Assembly: GCF_014635845.1 (NCBI RefSeq)
Contig: NZ_BMDP01000003.1
Span: 186,001-250,000 of the forward strand
Source of the DNA: Oxalicibacterium solurbis
GTDB lineage: Bacteria > Pseudomonadota > Gammaproteobacteria > Burkholderiales > Burkholderiaceae_D
DNA length: 64,000 nt
Direction: 5' to 3'
The number at the start of each line of letters is the position of its first letter. The first letter of the stretch is position 1. The notes under the pieces are model-generated. The model was given only the letters and a program-made list of their open reading frames with translations, ran no database searches and was not told where the DNA came from. Below, piece by piece: positions 35,656-44,647 of this stretch. Made by a program: the position numbers and the translations under genes.

Positions 35656-38492
35656 TGACAATTAAAAATTCTCGTTTTGCATGCCATTCAACTATTGAAC
35701 GCGATTGCAATGAATGCAATTTCGTTCCTCCTGGCAGTCGCATCACAAAACTTAAAAGCACCTCTTTTCGTTACCCTCCTCTACTCTTGTCGACCGCAAT
35801 TGCTGCACTTATTTATGCAACGGATGGCATGCAATCCGCAAGTGCACAATCAGTGACTGCCACCGGCGACTTGAATTACACCCCTCCCGGCGGAACGCAG
35901 AACTGGCCGGTTGGCGACGACCTTATCGTTGGCGATACGGCCCCCGGCACCTTGCTTATCGATGCAGGCGGCACGGTAGACAACAATGAGAGTTACGTCG
36001 GCAATCAGGCTGGCGCCGTGGGGACGGTTACCGTCCAAGGGAGTGACGGAAGCGGAAATGCTTCGACCTGGACGAATAACGGCCAGCTTGCTATCGGTGT
36101 GGAGTCCGGCAGCAATGGCACGCTCAACATCCTCAATGGCGGTCTGGTGACGAACTCAACCGATGTTTCCATCGGTCGCGACAACGGCAGTACCGGGAAC
36201 GTTACCGTGTCTGGCACGGGATCGGCCTGGGAAAGTTCTTCCGGGTTTGGATTTCGAATCGGTAATGGCGGTACTGGCACGCTCGACATCAACAATGGCG
36301 GCGTCGTGCACAGTGGTCAGGGTTTGATCGGCGTTGCCAGCGGCAGCGATGGGCACGTTACTGTCTCTGGGCCCGGATCGATCTGGGATCCTTTCGATAA
36401 CATCTACGTGGGTTTCTCGGGCACTGGCGAACTCGATGTACTGGATGGCGCCACGGTAAGCACGGAGCAGACCGGTGGCGGTGCTGCAACCATCTATCTC
36501 GGTCTCTACAACGGCGGCCAGGGCACGGTTACCGTATCGAGCAGTACCGGCAATACTTCGACATTAAGTGTTACCGATGATCTGCGTGTCGGCGTTGGCG
36601 GTTCAGGTGCGATGACCATCGAACAAGGCGGCCTGGTACGTGTCGGGGACAATGTGCATATTGCCGATACGGGCACAAGCAGCGGCACACTGCATCTCAA
36701 TGGCGACGTCACCGGGCGCGGCATTCTTGAAACCGGCTCAGTGATCGCCGGGACCGGCACCGTCGATCTCGACCTCAATGGCGGCATTCTGCGCGCGAAC
36801 CGGGATGAAGCCAACTTCCTGAACGGCTTTACGGCACAGACCGTCGGCGCAGAAGGTGCATGGTTCGACACCAACGCGCATACGATCGGCATCAGCACCG
36901 CTTTTATCGGAACATCGAGTTTCAACAAACTTGGGGCGGGCACACTGATATTGACCGGAGACAGTTCAACCTTCACCGGCAATACCGAGGTGCAGGCAGG
37001 GACACTGCAGATCGATGGCGCCCTGGGCGGCCCCACCGATGTATTGGCGGGTGCGAGACTGACCGGCATCGGCCAGGTCGGCGTCACGACCAACCGCGGC
37101 GTGATCGCACCGGGTCACGTCGGCAGCCTTGGCACACTCACCATTGCCGGCAATTACACGCCTGTGGGCGGCAGTATCGAAATCAGAACGCAACTGGGTG
37201 ACGATACCTCGCCGACCGATCGTCTTGTCATCACCGGATCCACATCCGGTTCGACCCCTGTCACGGTCACGAACTTCGGCGGCACCGGCGCTCAGACTAC
37301 GGAAGGCATCAAGATCATCGACGTCGCAGGCGTCTCCACCGGCACATTCACGCTGCAGGGTACGACAACCTATGAGGGCGACCCGGCCGTCGTGGCGGGT
37401 GCTTACGCGTATCGGCTTTATCAGGGCGGCGCATCCACACCGGCAGATGGAGACTGGTATTTGCGTTCGGCATTGCAGAGCACATCTGCCCCGCCAGACA
37501 CGCCGCTCTATCAACCCGGCGTTCCCAGCTATGAAGCCTATCCGCAAATTCTGCTGGGACTGAATGGCGTGCCGACACTTCAGCAACGGGTCGGCAATCG
37601 TTTCTGGAACGATGCAAGGACAGCATCCGCAACAGACAACGGCAACGGCGCCACCGGCGCATTCACCGAAACGAACGGCATGTGGGTGCGCGTGGAAGGC
37701 GGACATAAGCGCATCGATCCAAAGTATTCAACTGTCGACGGCGACTATGAGTACGACATGGTCAAAACACAGGTCGGCCTTGACGCGATGCTTTCGCAGA
37801 ACGGCAACGGCAGACTCGTCGGCGGACTCACGGCGCATTACGTGCACGGCAGTGCCGAGACCAGTTGGCGTTACGGCACCGACAATTACGGCTCCGGCGA
37901 CATTTCCACCGACGGCTACGGTTTTGGCGGCACGTTGACCTGGTATGGGAACAACGGTTTCTACGTGGACGGCACGGCACAGGTGACCTGGTACAGCAGC
38001 GACTTGTCTGCACACCCCGTGGGCGGCCTCGAAAACAGCAACGATGCCTTCGGCTCCACCTTGTCCATTGAGAGTGGCAAGCGCATCGCGATGCATGGCG
38101 ACTGGTCGCTCACTCCGCAAGTTCAACTGACTTATTCAAAAGCACGCTTCGATAATTTCAGTGACGTATTCGGTGCATCGATACACCCGGGGCGCGACGA
38201 CAGCCTGCAGGGTCGCCTCGGGATCAGTCTCGAACGCCAGGTTGATCGCACGCATCTTTACGGCATTGCCAATCTGTACAACGAATTCTTCGATGGAACG
38301 TCGGTCACTATCAATGACAAGGCTTTCCATAGCCGCAACGACCGGCTTTGGGCAGGGATAGGATTCGGCGGTTCATACAACTGGGATAACGACAGGTATT
38401 CCATTTATGGAGAAGGAACCGTCAACACCAGCCTGGCCGGCAACAACTCTTATGGGTATGGAGCCACCATCGGCTTTCGCGCCAAATGGTAA
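35655..38492 (+). CDS. Type Va autotransporter with T5SS/PEP-CTERM-associated repeats
   Basis: A 945-residue protein. An extended, Cys-containing N-terminus precedes the signal peptide, which is cut near SASA-QS (about residue 65). The passenger consists of several ~45-residue beta-helix repeats built on GTGTLDINNGGVV- and GHVTVSGPGS-like strings. An autochaperone-type part follows (FNKLGAGTLILTGDSSTFTG), then a C-terminal beta-barrel of about 270 residues ending in FRAKW. The barrel inserts in the outer membrane and exports the passenger to the surface, probably as an adhesin. GGGAGAG precedes the start. G+C is visibly lower here than in its neighbours, which may point to transfer. Confidence 0.9.
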   Translation: MTIKNSRFACHSTIERDCNECNFVPPGSRITKLKSTSFRYPPLLLSTAIAALIYATDGMQSASAQSVTATGDLNYTPPGGTQNWPVGDDLIVGDTAPGTLLIDAGGTVDNNESYVGNQAGAVGTVTVQGSDGSGNASTWTNNGQLAIGVESGSNGTLNILNGGLVTNSTDVSIGRDNGSTGNVTVSGTGSAWESSSGFGFRIGNGGTGTLDINNGGVVHSGQGLIGVASGSDGHVTVSGPGSIWDPFDNIYVGFSGTGELDVLDGATVSTEQTGGGAATIYLGLYNGGQGTVTVSSSTGNTSTLSVTDDLRVGVGGSGAMTIEQGGLVRVGDNVHIADTGTSSGTLHLNGDVTGRGILETGSVIAGTGTVDLDLNGGILRANRDEANFLNGFTAQTVGAEGAWFDTNAHTIGISTAFIGTSSFNKLGAGTLILTGDSSTFTGNTEVQAGTLQIDGALGGPTDVLAGARLTGIGQVGVTTNRGVIAPGHVGSLGTLTIAGNYTPVGGSIEIRTQLGDDTSPTDRLVITGSTSGSTPVTVTNFGGTGAQTTEGIKIIDVAGVSTGTFTLQGTTTYEGDPAVVAGAYAYRLYQGGASTPADGDWYLRSALQSTSAPPDTPLYQPGVPSYEAYPQILLGLNGVPTLQQRVGNRFWNDARTASATDNGNGATGAFTETNGMWVRVEGGHKRIDPKYSTVDGDYEYDMVKTQVGLDAMLSQNGNGRLVGGLTAHYVHGSAETSWRYGTDNYGSGDISTDGYGFGGTLTWYGNNGFYVDGTAQVTWYSSDLSAHPVGGLENSNDAFGSTLSIESGKRIAMHGDWSLTPQVQLTYSKARFDNFSDVFGASIHPGRDDSLQGRLGISLERQVDRTHLYGIANLYNEFFDGTSVTINDKAFHSRNDRLWAGIGFGGSYNWDNDRYSIYGEGTVNTSLAGNNSYGYGATIGFRAKW

Positions 38493-38688
38493 TGCGCTGT
38501 TGATCAACAACGCTGCGTGTTTGCATGAATCCCGGCTGCGTTCTCAATATGCATGTGCGGAAGCATAAGTTGGCGGCAATAACAATATCGTTCTACGCAT
38601 GGGTACGCGTTGTCATGCACCGCCGGCAAAACGAAGCGATCGGCGCTACACTGATTGCTTCGCACCGAACCACGTATCTACGGACCCC

Positions 38689-39474
38689 ATGAGTACGCCC
38701 ACCGCCGCCGAATCCGCCCTGTCGCCTGCGCAGATCGCACAGTTCGAGCAGGACGGTTATCTGGTCTTCAGGAACATGCTGGATGCAACCGCATGCGAGG
38801 GCATGCTGGCCGTCGCGCAACGGCAGTTGCAGGAAGCGCAGCAACCGCTCGAATACGAAGCGGAACTCGGCTACGCCGGCGCGCCGAGATCGCTGGAAGC
38901 CGAAGGCGGACGCACGATACGCCGCCTGCGCGGCGCCTATGACCGCGATGCGGTCTTCCACGACTGGGCCGAAGATCCGCGTGTGACCGGCAAGCTGCGC
39001 CAGCTTCTCGACGAACCGGTCTGCCTGACGCTGGCGCATCACAACTGCGTGATGACCAAGCATCCGCAATACGGCACCGCCACCGGCTGGCACCGCGACA
39101 TCCGCTACTGGTCGTTCACGCAGCCGAACCTGATCTGCGTCTGGCTGGCGCTCGGCGATGAAGTCGCCAGCAACGGCAGCCTGCATTTCATTCCCGGTTC
39201 GCATCGCCTGCAGATTGCGCCCGATCGGCTGGACGACCTGCTGTTCCTGCGCCCCGAACATCCGGAAAACCAGGCGCTGTTCAAGCAAGGCAAGGCGGTG
39301 GAACTGCATCGCGGCGATGTCGTGTTCTTCCACAGCCTGCTGTTCCATGCGGCAGGCGTAAACACGTCGGACAAGGTCAAAACTTCGGTCGCGTTCGCCT
39401 ATCATGGCTGCAGCAACCAGCCGCTGCCGAACACCCGCTCTTCCGCATCCGGCGACGTGCGCATCGCCGATTGA
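38689..39474 (+). CDS. Phytanoyl-CoA dioxygenase (PhyH)-family Fe(II)/2-oxoglutarate oxygenase
   Basis: A 261-residue protein of the PhyH family. The iron triad is seen as the HxD motif in TGWHRDIRYW and a distal His in LLFHAAGVN. A nearby basic residue in DKVKTSVAF is suited to 2-oxoglutarate binding. The N-terminus SPAQIAQFEQDGYLVFRNML is typical of the family. The substrate is unknown; bacterial members hydroxylate ectoine, halogenate or modify small metabolites. It is a single gene between the autotransporter and a convergent small gene. Confidence 0.88.
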   Translation: MSTPTAAESALSPAQIAQFEQDGYLVFRNMLDATACEGMLAVAQRQLQEAQQPLEYEAELGYAGAPRSLEAEGGRTIRRLRGAYDRDAVFHDWAEDPRVTGKLRQLLDEPVCLTLAHHNCVMTKHPQYGTATGWHRDIRYWSFTQPNLICVWLALGDEVASNGSLHFIPGSHRLQIAPDRLDDLLFLRPEHPENQALFKQGKAVELHRGDVVFFHSLLFHAAGVNTSDKVKTSVAFAYHGCSNQPLPNTRSSASGDVRIAD

Positions 39475-39489
39475 CGCACAGCCAACGTA

Positions 39490-39515
39490 AAAAAGCCCTC
39501 GCAAGAGGGCTTTTT
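39490..39515. terminator. Bidirectional terminator after the PhyH gene
   Basis: An 11-bp stem AAAAAGCCCTC with loop GCAA and complement ending in a T-run. It lies between the PhyH gene and the convergent small hydrophilic gene. Confidence 0.9.
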
Positions 39516-39535
39516 GTTTGTTCACGCCACCATCA

Positions 39536-39877
39536 TCACTTCTTCGGTGTGCTCGGCGGCGTACTTGGCGGATTACGTGACGATTCCGGCAATTGCTTCT
39601 GTGTCGCATCGGGATGATCCCGCCGGATTTCCTCCACGCCTGCCATGCCGCGCCTGTCCGTATCGAGCTGGCCTTCCTGGATATCGTCGTGCGCGCGCTT
39701 GATGACGTCGCGCGGCGCATCGTCCTGGCTATCGAACGATTCATCATGTTCATGCGGCAGGCGCGGCGACGAACGATCGCCATCCTTCTCTTCGCGCATG
39801 CCGGCACGGCTATCATGGCGCTTGTCGGTAGAAACCTGCGCTTCGGGCATCGTCGTACCCGGCTTGTCCGTCTGCAT
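39536..39877 (-). CDS. Small hydrophilic protein of unknown function
   Basis: A 113-residue, highly charged protein (many Asp, Glu, Arg, Lys) without Cys, membrane segment or signal peptide, ending in a Pro/Ser-rich tail. GAGGAGG precedes ATG 39877, a strong ribosome binding site that supports real translation. The composition suggests an intrinsically disordered protein. No family recognised. Confidence 0.65.
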   Translation of the reverse strand: MQTDKPGTTMPEAQVSTDKRHDSRAGMREEKDGDRSSPRLPHEHDESFDSQDDAPRDVIKRAHDDIQEGQLDTDRRGMAGVEEIRRDHPDATQKQLPESSRNPPSTPPSTPKK

Positions 39878-40214
39878 ATGTCGTCCTCCTCGAGGTTGCA
39901 TGAGCGCAATTGCGCAAAAAGATTGCATCATCAATAAGAACGCACGAAACGCTAATAATTCCCGTTGCCGATTTTGCGTTGCTGCAGGAAAAATCCTATT
40001 CAGCCCTCTGCGATTCTGTTAATCTTGCGTCCGAACTCTGGGGAGTAGCCGGCCTTCGGCAACGAAGGCATCTGCATCAACACATTTGGCCCGCAGGCCA
40101 TGGTGCAGATGATCGCAAGATTTGGCGAGACCATTGATCAACCGACGACTTGCAGGGGCCGGAGTCGTTGCTTGGTCTTTGGTTGAATCGTCCGGCCCTG
40201 GAAAGTCTCTTCTG
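39878..40214. other. Intergenic region holding the Mn2+ riboswitch
   Basis: The 337 bases upstream of the TMEM165/GDT1-family gene contain a yybP-ykoY aptamer (see the separate entry). After it, GGGCCGGA and TCCGGCCC can pair just before the start codon (about 40155-40200), a plausible expression platform. Short frames across this region have no supporting ribosome binding site. Confidence 0.6.
40031..40133 (+). ncRNA. yybP-ykoY (Mn2+) riboswitch
   Basis: Conserved core elements occur in order: CTGGGGAGTAGCC (about 40038), then hairpin CCTTCGGCAACGAAGG, ACACATTTGG (about 40080-40089), a GC-rich stem, and GGCGAGACC (near 40125-40133). This is the signature of the yybP-ykoY aptamer, which binds Mn2+. 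The RNA precedes a TMEM165/GDT1-family gene, a known target class, so high Mn2+ should induce export. Confidence 0.9.
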
Positions 40215-40790
40215 ATGGAATCCTTCTTCGTCTCGACCGGCATCGTCGCGCTGGCCGAAATCGGCGACAAGACGCAACTCCTGTCCTTCCTTCTCGCAGC
40301 AAAATTCCGCAAACCCTTGCCGATTGCCGCAGGCATTCTGGTTGCCACGCTGTTCAATCACGCATTCGCCGCAGCGATCGGCTCGTGGCTGACGCAGGCG
40401 CTCGGCCCCGAAGTGCTGCGCTGGATACTCGGCATTTCCTTCATCGCGATGGCCGGCTGGATGCTGATCCCGGACAAACTCGATGAAGACGATGCCAAGC
40501 TGGCGAAATACGGCGTTTTCATGACCACGCTGATCGCTTTCTTCCTCGCCGAAATGGGCGACAAGACGCAGATCGCCACCGTCGCACTCGCCGCGAAATT
40601 CCACGCCTTCTGGCCGGTGCTGGCCGGCACCACCTTCGGCATGATGCTGGCCAACGTGCCCGCCGTCTATTGCGGCAGCAAGCTGGCGGGACGCATGCCG
40701 GTGACGCTGGTGCACCGGATTGCAGCCGTGATTTTCGTCATACTCGGCGTGATGACGCTGATGGGGATGGGCAGCGAGATGGGGTTGTAA
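40215..40790 (+). CDS. TMEM165/GDT1-family (UPF0016) cation transporter, likely Mn2+ exporter
   Basis: A 191-residue membrane protein with six helices and two copies of the hallmark motif: ALAEIGDKTQLLSF near the start and FLAEMGDKTQIAT in the second half. The E-x-G-D-K-T sites form the cation path. Family members transport Mn2+ and/or Ca2+; the Mn2+-sensing riboswitch directly upstream argues for Mn2+ efflux here. ATG 40215 follows a weak Shine-Dalgarno element that a leader hairpin could mask. Confidence 0.9.
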   Translation: MESFFVSTGIVALAEIGDKTQLLSFLLAAKFRKPLPIAAGILVATLFNHAFAAAIGSWLTQALGPEVLRWILGISFIAMAGWMLIPDKLDEDDAKLAKYGVFMTTLIAFFLAEMGDKTQIATVALAAKFHAFWPVLAGTTFGMMLANVPAVYCGSKLAGRMPVTLVHRIAAVIFVILGVMTLMGMGSEMGL

Positions 40791-40888
40791 TGCAGGGACT
40801 GTAATTCGGCGATTGCGATCGCGCATCGATCATGCGATTGCATGCGCACACGCCGATCACATGACTGCGCGGGCAGACCTGAAAGACG

Positions 40889-41857
40889 TCAGAGTTTCAG
40901 GCGCGCCCGCGCCGCATCATATTCCGTCTTGAGCCGCTGCACGATTTCGGCGACGCCCGGCGCATCGTCGATCAGGCCGACGCCCTGCCCCGCGCCCCAG
41001 ATGTCGCGCCACGCCTTGGCCTTGCTGTCACCGCCGGAACCGAAATTCATCTTCGATTTGTCGGCGACTGGCAGGTTGTCGGGATCGAGGCCGGCATTGA
41101 TGACGGAGGCGCGCAGATAGTTGCCGTGCACGCCGGTGAACAGATTGGTATAGACGACATCGCCAGCAACCGATGCGATCAACGCATCGCGATAGGCCGG
41201 CGCGACGTTGGCTTCCTGCGTCGCCAGCCAGCGTGTGCCGATGTAGGCGAGGTCCGCGCCCATCGCCTGCGCCGCCAGTACCGCATCGCCGGTGGCGATC
41301 GCGCCGGACAACACCAGCGGCCCGGAAAACAGTCGCCGCGCCTCGCCGACCAGTGCGAACGGCGACAGCGTGCCGGCATGGCCGCCTGCGCCGGCGCAGA
41401 CGAGGATCAAACCGTCAACGCCTGCCTCCAGCGCTTTCTCCGCATGGCGAATCGAAATGACGTCGTGCAGCACGATGCCGCCGTAACCGTGAATCGCATC
41501 CAGCATTTCGCGCGGCGGTGCACGCAAGGAAGAAATGATGATAGGCACGCGATGCCGCACGCAGACTGCAACGTCATGCGCGAGCCGGTCGTTCGATTGA
41601 TGGACGATCTGGTTGACGGCGATCGGGCCGACCGTTGCCGACGGATGCGCATCCGTCCATGCAGCCAGTTCAGCCTGAATGTCGGTCAGCCAGTCGTCGA
41701 GCAGTTCCGCCGGTCGTGCATTCAGAGCGGGAAACGCACCGACAATACCGGCCTTGCATTGCGCAGCGACTAGTGTCGAACCACTGGCGATGAACATCGG
41801 CGCAGCGATGACCGGCAGAGACAGATTGCGTAACGCTTCCGGCAAGTGATCGGACAT
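40889..41857 (-). CDS. Nitronate monooxygenase-family FMN flavoprotein
   Basis: A 322-residue TIM-barrel flavoprotein (NMO/2-nitropropane dioxygenase family). The N-terminal strand LSLPVIAAPMFIASGS, the glycine-rich CAGAGGHAG and the phosphate-binding GAIATGDAVLAAQAMGADLAYIGTRW bind FMN. It oxidises toxic alkyl nitronates such as propionate 3-nitronate or uses a related substrate. ATG 41857 has AGGAGG at a good distance; a longer frame without such a site was rejected. Confidence 0.88.
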   Translation of the reverse strand: MSDHLPEALRNLSLPVIAAPMFIASGSTLVAAQCKAGIVGAFPALNARPAELLDDWLTDIQAELAAWTDAHPSATVGPIAVNQIVHQSNDRLAHDVAVCVRHRVPIIISSLRAPPREMLDAIHGYGGIVLHDVISIRHAEKALEAGVDGLILVCAGAGGHAGTLSPFALVGEARRLFSGPLVLSGAIATGDAVLAAQAMGADLAYIGTRWLATQEANVAPAYRDALIASVAGDVVYTNLFTGVHGNYLRASVINAGLDPDNLPVADKSKMNFGSGGDSKAKAWRDIWGAGQGVGLIDDAPGVAEIVQRLKTEYDAARARLKL

Positions 41858-41918
41858 TCTGCCTCCTTCGATGACGGCGCACATTCATGTAGCGCCGGTA
41901 TGCGGTACAGGATTGCGG

Positions 41919-42392
41919 CTACAAGAAGCGGTCCAGCAACTTGCGGCTGTGCTTGTCGAGTTTCTTCAAATCGCGAATGAAAAACTGCACGCCGTGCGTA
42001 TCGGCGATCATCAGCGAGACATCGCCGATACGACGAATGTCTTCCTCGCCGCGCAGCACCAGCGTCGCATCGCCGCGACTGGTTTCGACCTGCCAGGTAC
42101 TGGGCGATGCGAAAGCCGACACATTCTTGATGCGCAAAATTTCCGGCAGGAATTCGCGATTCGCCAGTTCTTCCTTCAGCAAGGCGCGCACCGCTTCCGG
42201 CAATGCGTTTAATGCATCGATCCACAACAATTCATGGCCGTCGGCGCTGACGATGGCGATACCTTCTTCGGGTGCGGCAATCGGAAAGGCGCGCACCGGC
42301 ACCACGTTGTCGTGCACGACGCCGTCCGCACCAGTGAACGCCAGCTTGCCGAAGGCGTTGCGCATCAACCTGATCTGCGAAAAATCGCTCAT
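41919..42392 (-). CDS. DUF1854 protein associated with cyanophycin metabolism
   Basis: A 157-residue cytosolic protein with the DUF1854 features PVRAFPIAAPEEGIAIVS, GHELLWIDAL and GDVSLMIADTHGVQFFIRD. It belongs to a family repeatedly found with cyanophycin synthetases and an ABC transporter. Its start overlaps the transporter stop by four bases, so the two are one operon. No known activity. It is the last gene of the operon. Confidence 0.85.
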   Translation of the reverse strand: MSDFSQIRLMRNAFGKLAFTGADGVVHDNVVPVRAFPIAAPEEGIAIVSADGHELLWIDALNALPEAVRALLKEELANREFLPEILRIKNVSAFASPSTWQVETSRGDATLVLRGEEDIRRIGDVSLMIADTHGVQFFIRDLKKLDKHSRKLLDRFL

Positions 42393-44647
42393 GCCTCGCC
42401 CCCGTTCAGCAATGCCGCATCTTCCAGCAGATCGTTTTCCGCCTGCCGCGCCTGCGCCTGATACAGCTTGAAGTAGGCACCGCGGCGCGCCAGCAGTTCT
42501 TCGTGCGAACCGATCTCGACGATCTGGCCGCGATCCATCACGACGATGCGATCGGCGCGGCGCAGCGTGGAAAGACGATGCGCAATCGCGATCGTGGTGC
42601 GGCCGTGCACAAGATTGTCGAGCGCCTTCTGGATTTCACGCTCGGTGGTGGTATCGACCGACGATGTCGCTTCGTCGAGGATCAGGATGTGCGGATCGAT
42701 CAGCAGCGCGCGCGCAATCGAAATGCGCTGGCGTTCGCCGCCGGACAAGGTCTGTCCGCGTTCGCCGACCATCGAATCGTAACCATGCGGCAGGCGCAGA
42801 ATGAATTCATGCGCGTTGGCAGCACGCGCAGCGGCGATGATTTCGGCACGTGTCGCATCCGGCTTGCCGTAGGCGATGTTGTCGGCAATCGTGCCGAAGA
42901 ACAGGAAAGGTTCCTGCAGCACGAGGCCGATGTTGCGGCGATAGTCGGGAATCGAGATCGCACGGATATCGACGCCATCGACGGTGATCGCACCCTGCGA
43001 CACATCGTAGAAACGACAGATCAGGTTGACCAGCGTGCTCTTGCCGGAACCGCTATGGCCGACCAGGCCGATCATTTCGCCTGGACGGATATGCAGGTCG
43101 AGCCCACGGATGACTGCGCGGTTGCCGTAGCGAAAACCGATGTTGTTGACGACGATGTCGCCCTTGATCTTGTCCAGCCTCACCGGATTCACCGGCTCCG
43201 GCACTGACGACACGTGATCGAGGATGTCGAAAATGCGTTTGGCGCCAGTCGCGGCTTTTTGCGTCACCGACACGATACGACTCATCGAATCGAGGCGTAT
43301 GTAGAAGCGGCTGATATAGGCAAGGAATGCCGTCAGTACACCGACCGTGATCTGGTCGTTCGACACCTGCCAGATGCCGACCGCCCACACCACCAGCAGG
43401 CCGATTTCGGTCAGGAAGGTAACGGTCGGCGAGAACAGCGACCACACCTTGTTGACGCGATCGTTGATCTGCAGGTTGTGCTGGTTGGCATCGCGGAAGC
43501 GCGCGGCTTCGCGCTTTTCCTGCGCGAACGCCTTGACGACGCGAATGCCGGGAATCGTGTCGGCCAGCACGTTGGTCACCTGCGACCAGATGCGGTCGAC
43601 CTTCTCGAATCCATTCCGCAGCTTGTCGCGCACGACGTGGATCATCCAAGCGATGAACGGTAGCGGCAGCAGCGTCACCAGCGCCAGCCACGGATTGATC
43701 GAGATCAGGATGCCGGCCGTCATCGCGATCATCAGCACATCGGTCGCGAAGTCGAGCAGGTGCAGCGACAGGAACACGCAGATGCGATCCGTCTCGGAAC
43801 CGATGCGCGTCATCAGATCGCCGGTGCGCTTGCCGCCGAAATATTCGAGCGACAGTTTCAGCAGGTGTTCGTAGGCGGTGGTGCGCAGGTCGGCGCCGAT
43901 GCGTTCGGACACCAGCGCCAGAATGTACGTGCGCATCCAGCCCAGCCCCCACGCCAACAGCGCGGCGCCGAACAGGCCGCCGAGATACAGCGAAACCAGA
44001 TGGTGATCGATCGGCACGCCGTTCTGGTAAGGGATCAGCACGTTGTCCATCAGCGGCAGCGACAGGTAGGGCGGCACCAGCGTGGCGGCGGTCGACGCCA
44101 GCGTCAGCACGAAGCCGAGAATCAGTTGTCCCTTGTACGGCTTGGCGAAACGCCACAGGCGAAACAGCGCGGCCGGCGACGGCGCCTGCTCTTCGGCTTC
44201 GCTGTCGGCCTCACTATCGTCTTCGCCGTCTACTTCGTCGTCGACCTGCGCCTCTGCCGGCGCACCGGCGGCAGACTGTTTGCCCAGCGCTTCGAAGGCG
44301 GCGATCAATTGCAATGCAGCAGGATTACGGCCCAGCGTATAGCGCCACAGCACCAGCCGCGATGCCGCATCCACCAGTTCCAGACTGCCGACGCCGGCAT
44401 GATCGGCATGGCGCAACGACAGGTCGGGACGCAACGCCCAGTCTTGCCAATCTTCGTCATGCAATCCGCGCGACAGCAGGCGCAGATTGGTCAGCACGAC
44501 GATGCCGGGCGCGAAATGCAACGCGGCATCGAGATCGAGTTCCAGCCAGGCAATAATCGTCTCGCCATCGCCCAGCCGCGATTGCACATCCTGCCAGGCC
44601 GCCGGCACGCCGGATCTGGCAACGGAAAGGGAAGGAACGGTATTCAT
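42389..44647 (-). CDS. Cyanophycin-associated ABC transporter with N-terminal extension
   Basis: A 752-residue protein. Residues 1-130 form an unusual domain (AWLELDLDAALHFAPGIVVL, partly DUF1854-like in character). A very acidic Glu/Asp/Ser/Ala linker (about 135-158) follows, then a type-1 exporter domain of six helices and an ATPase. The ATPase has Walker A GHSGSGKST, signature LSGGERQR and Walker B LILDEATSSVD. It forms a homodimeric half-transporter in the inner membrane. Located opposite cphA', it may export or handle cyanophycin-derived peptides, but its substrate is not known. ATG 44647 was preferred over a TTG three bases earlier. Confidence 0.9.
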   Translation of the reverse strand: MNTVPSLSVARSGVPAAWQDVQSRLGDGETIIAWLELDLDAALHFAPGIVVLTNLRLLSRGLHDEDWQDWALRPDLSLRHADHAGVGSLELVDAASRLVLWRYTLGRNPAALQLIAAFEALGKQSAAGAPAEAQVDDEVDGEDDSEADSEAEEQAPSPAALFRLWRFAKPYKGQLILGFVLTLASTAATLVPPYLSLPLMDNVLIPYQNGVPIDHHLVSLYLGGLFGAALLAWGLGWMRTYILALVSERIGADLRTTAYEHLLKLSLEYFGGKRTGDLMTRIGSETDRICVFLSLHLLDFATDVLMIAMTAGILISINPWLALVTLLPLPFIAWMIHVVRDKLRNGFEKVDRIWSQVTNVLADTIPGIRVVKAFAQEKREAARFRDANQHNLQINDRVNKVWSLFSPTVTFLTEIGLLVVWAVGIWQVSNDQITVGVLTAFLAYISRFYIRLDSMSRIVSVTQKAATGAKRIFDILDHVSSVPEPVNPVRLDKIKGDIVVNNIGFRYGNRAVIRGLDLHIRPGEMIGLVGHSGSGKSTLVNLICRFYDVSQGAITVDGVDIRAISIPDYRRNIGLVLQEPFLFFGTIADNIAYGKPDATRAEIIAAARAANAHEFILRLPHGYDSMVGERGQTLSGGERQRISIARALLIDPHILILDEATSSVDTTTEREIQKALDNLVHGRTTIAIAHRLSTLRRADRIVVMDRGQIVEIGSHEELLARRGAYFKLYQAQARQAENDLLEDAALLNGGEA

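Noticed and set aside
39910-40137. A 75-codon plus-strand frame across the Mn2+ riboswitch
   Set aside because: It runs through the conserved RNA core and has no ribosome binding site.
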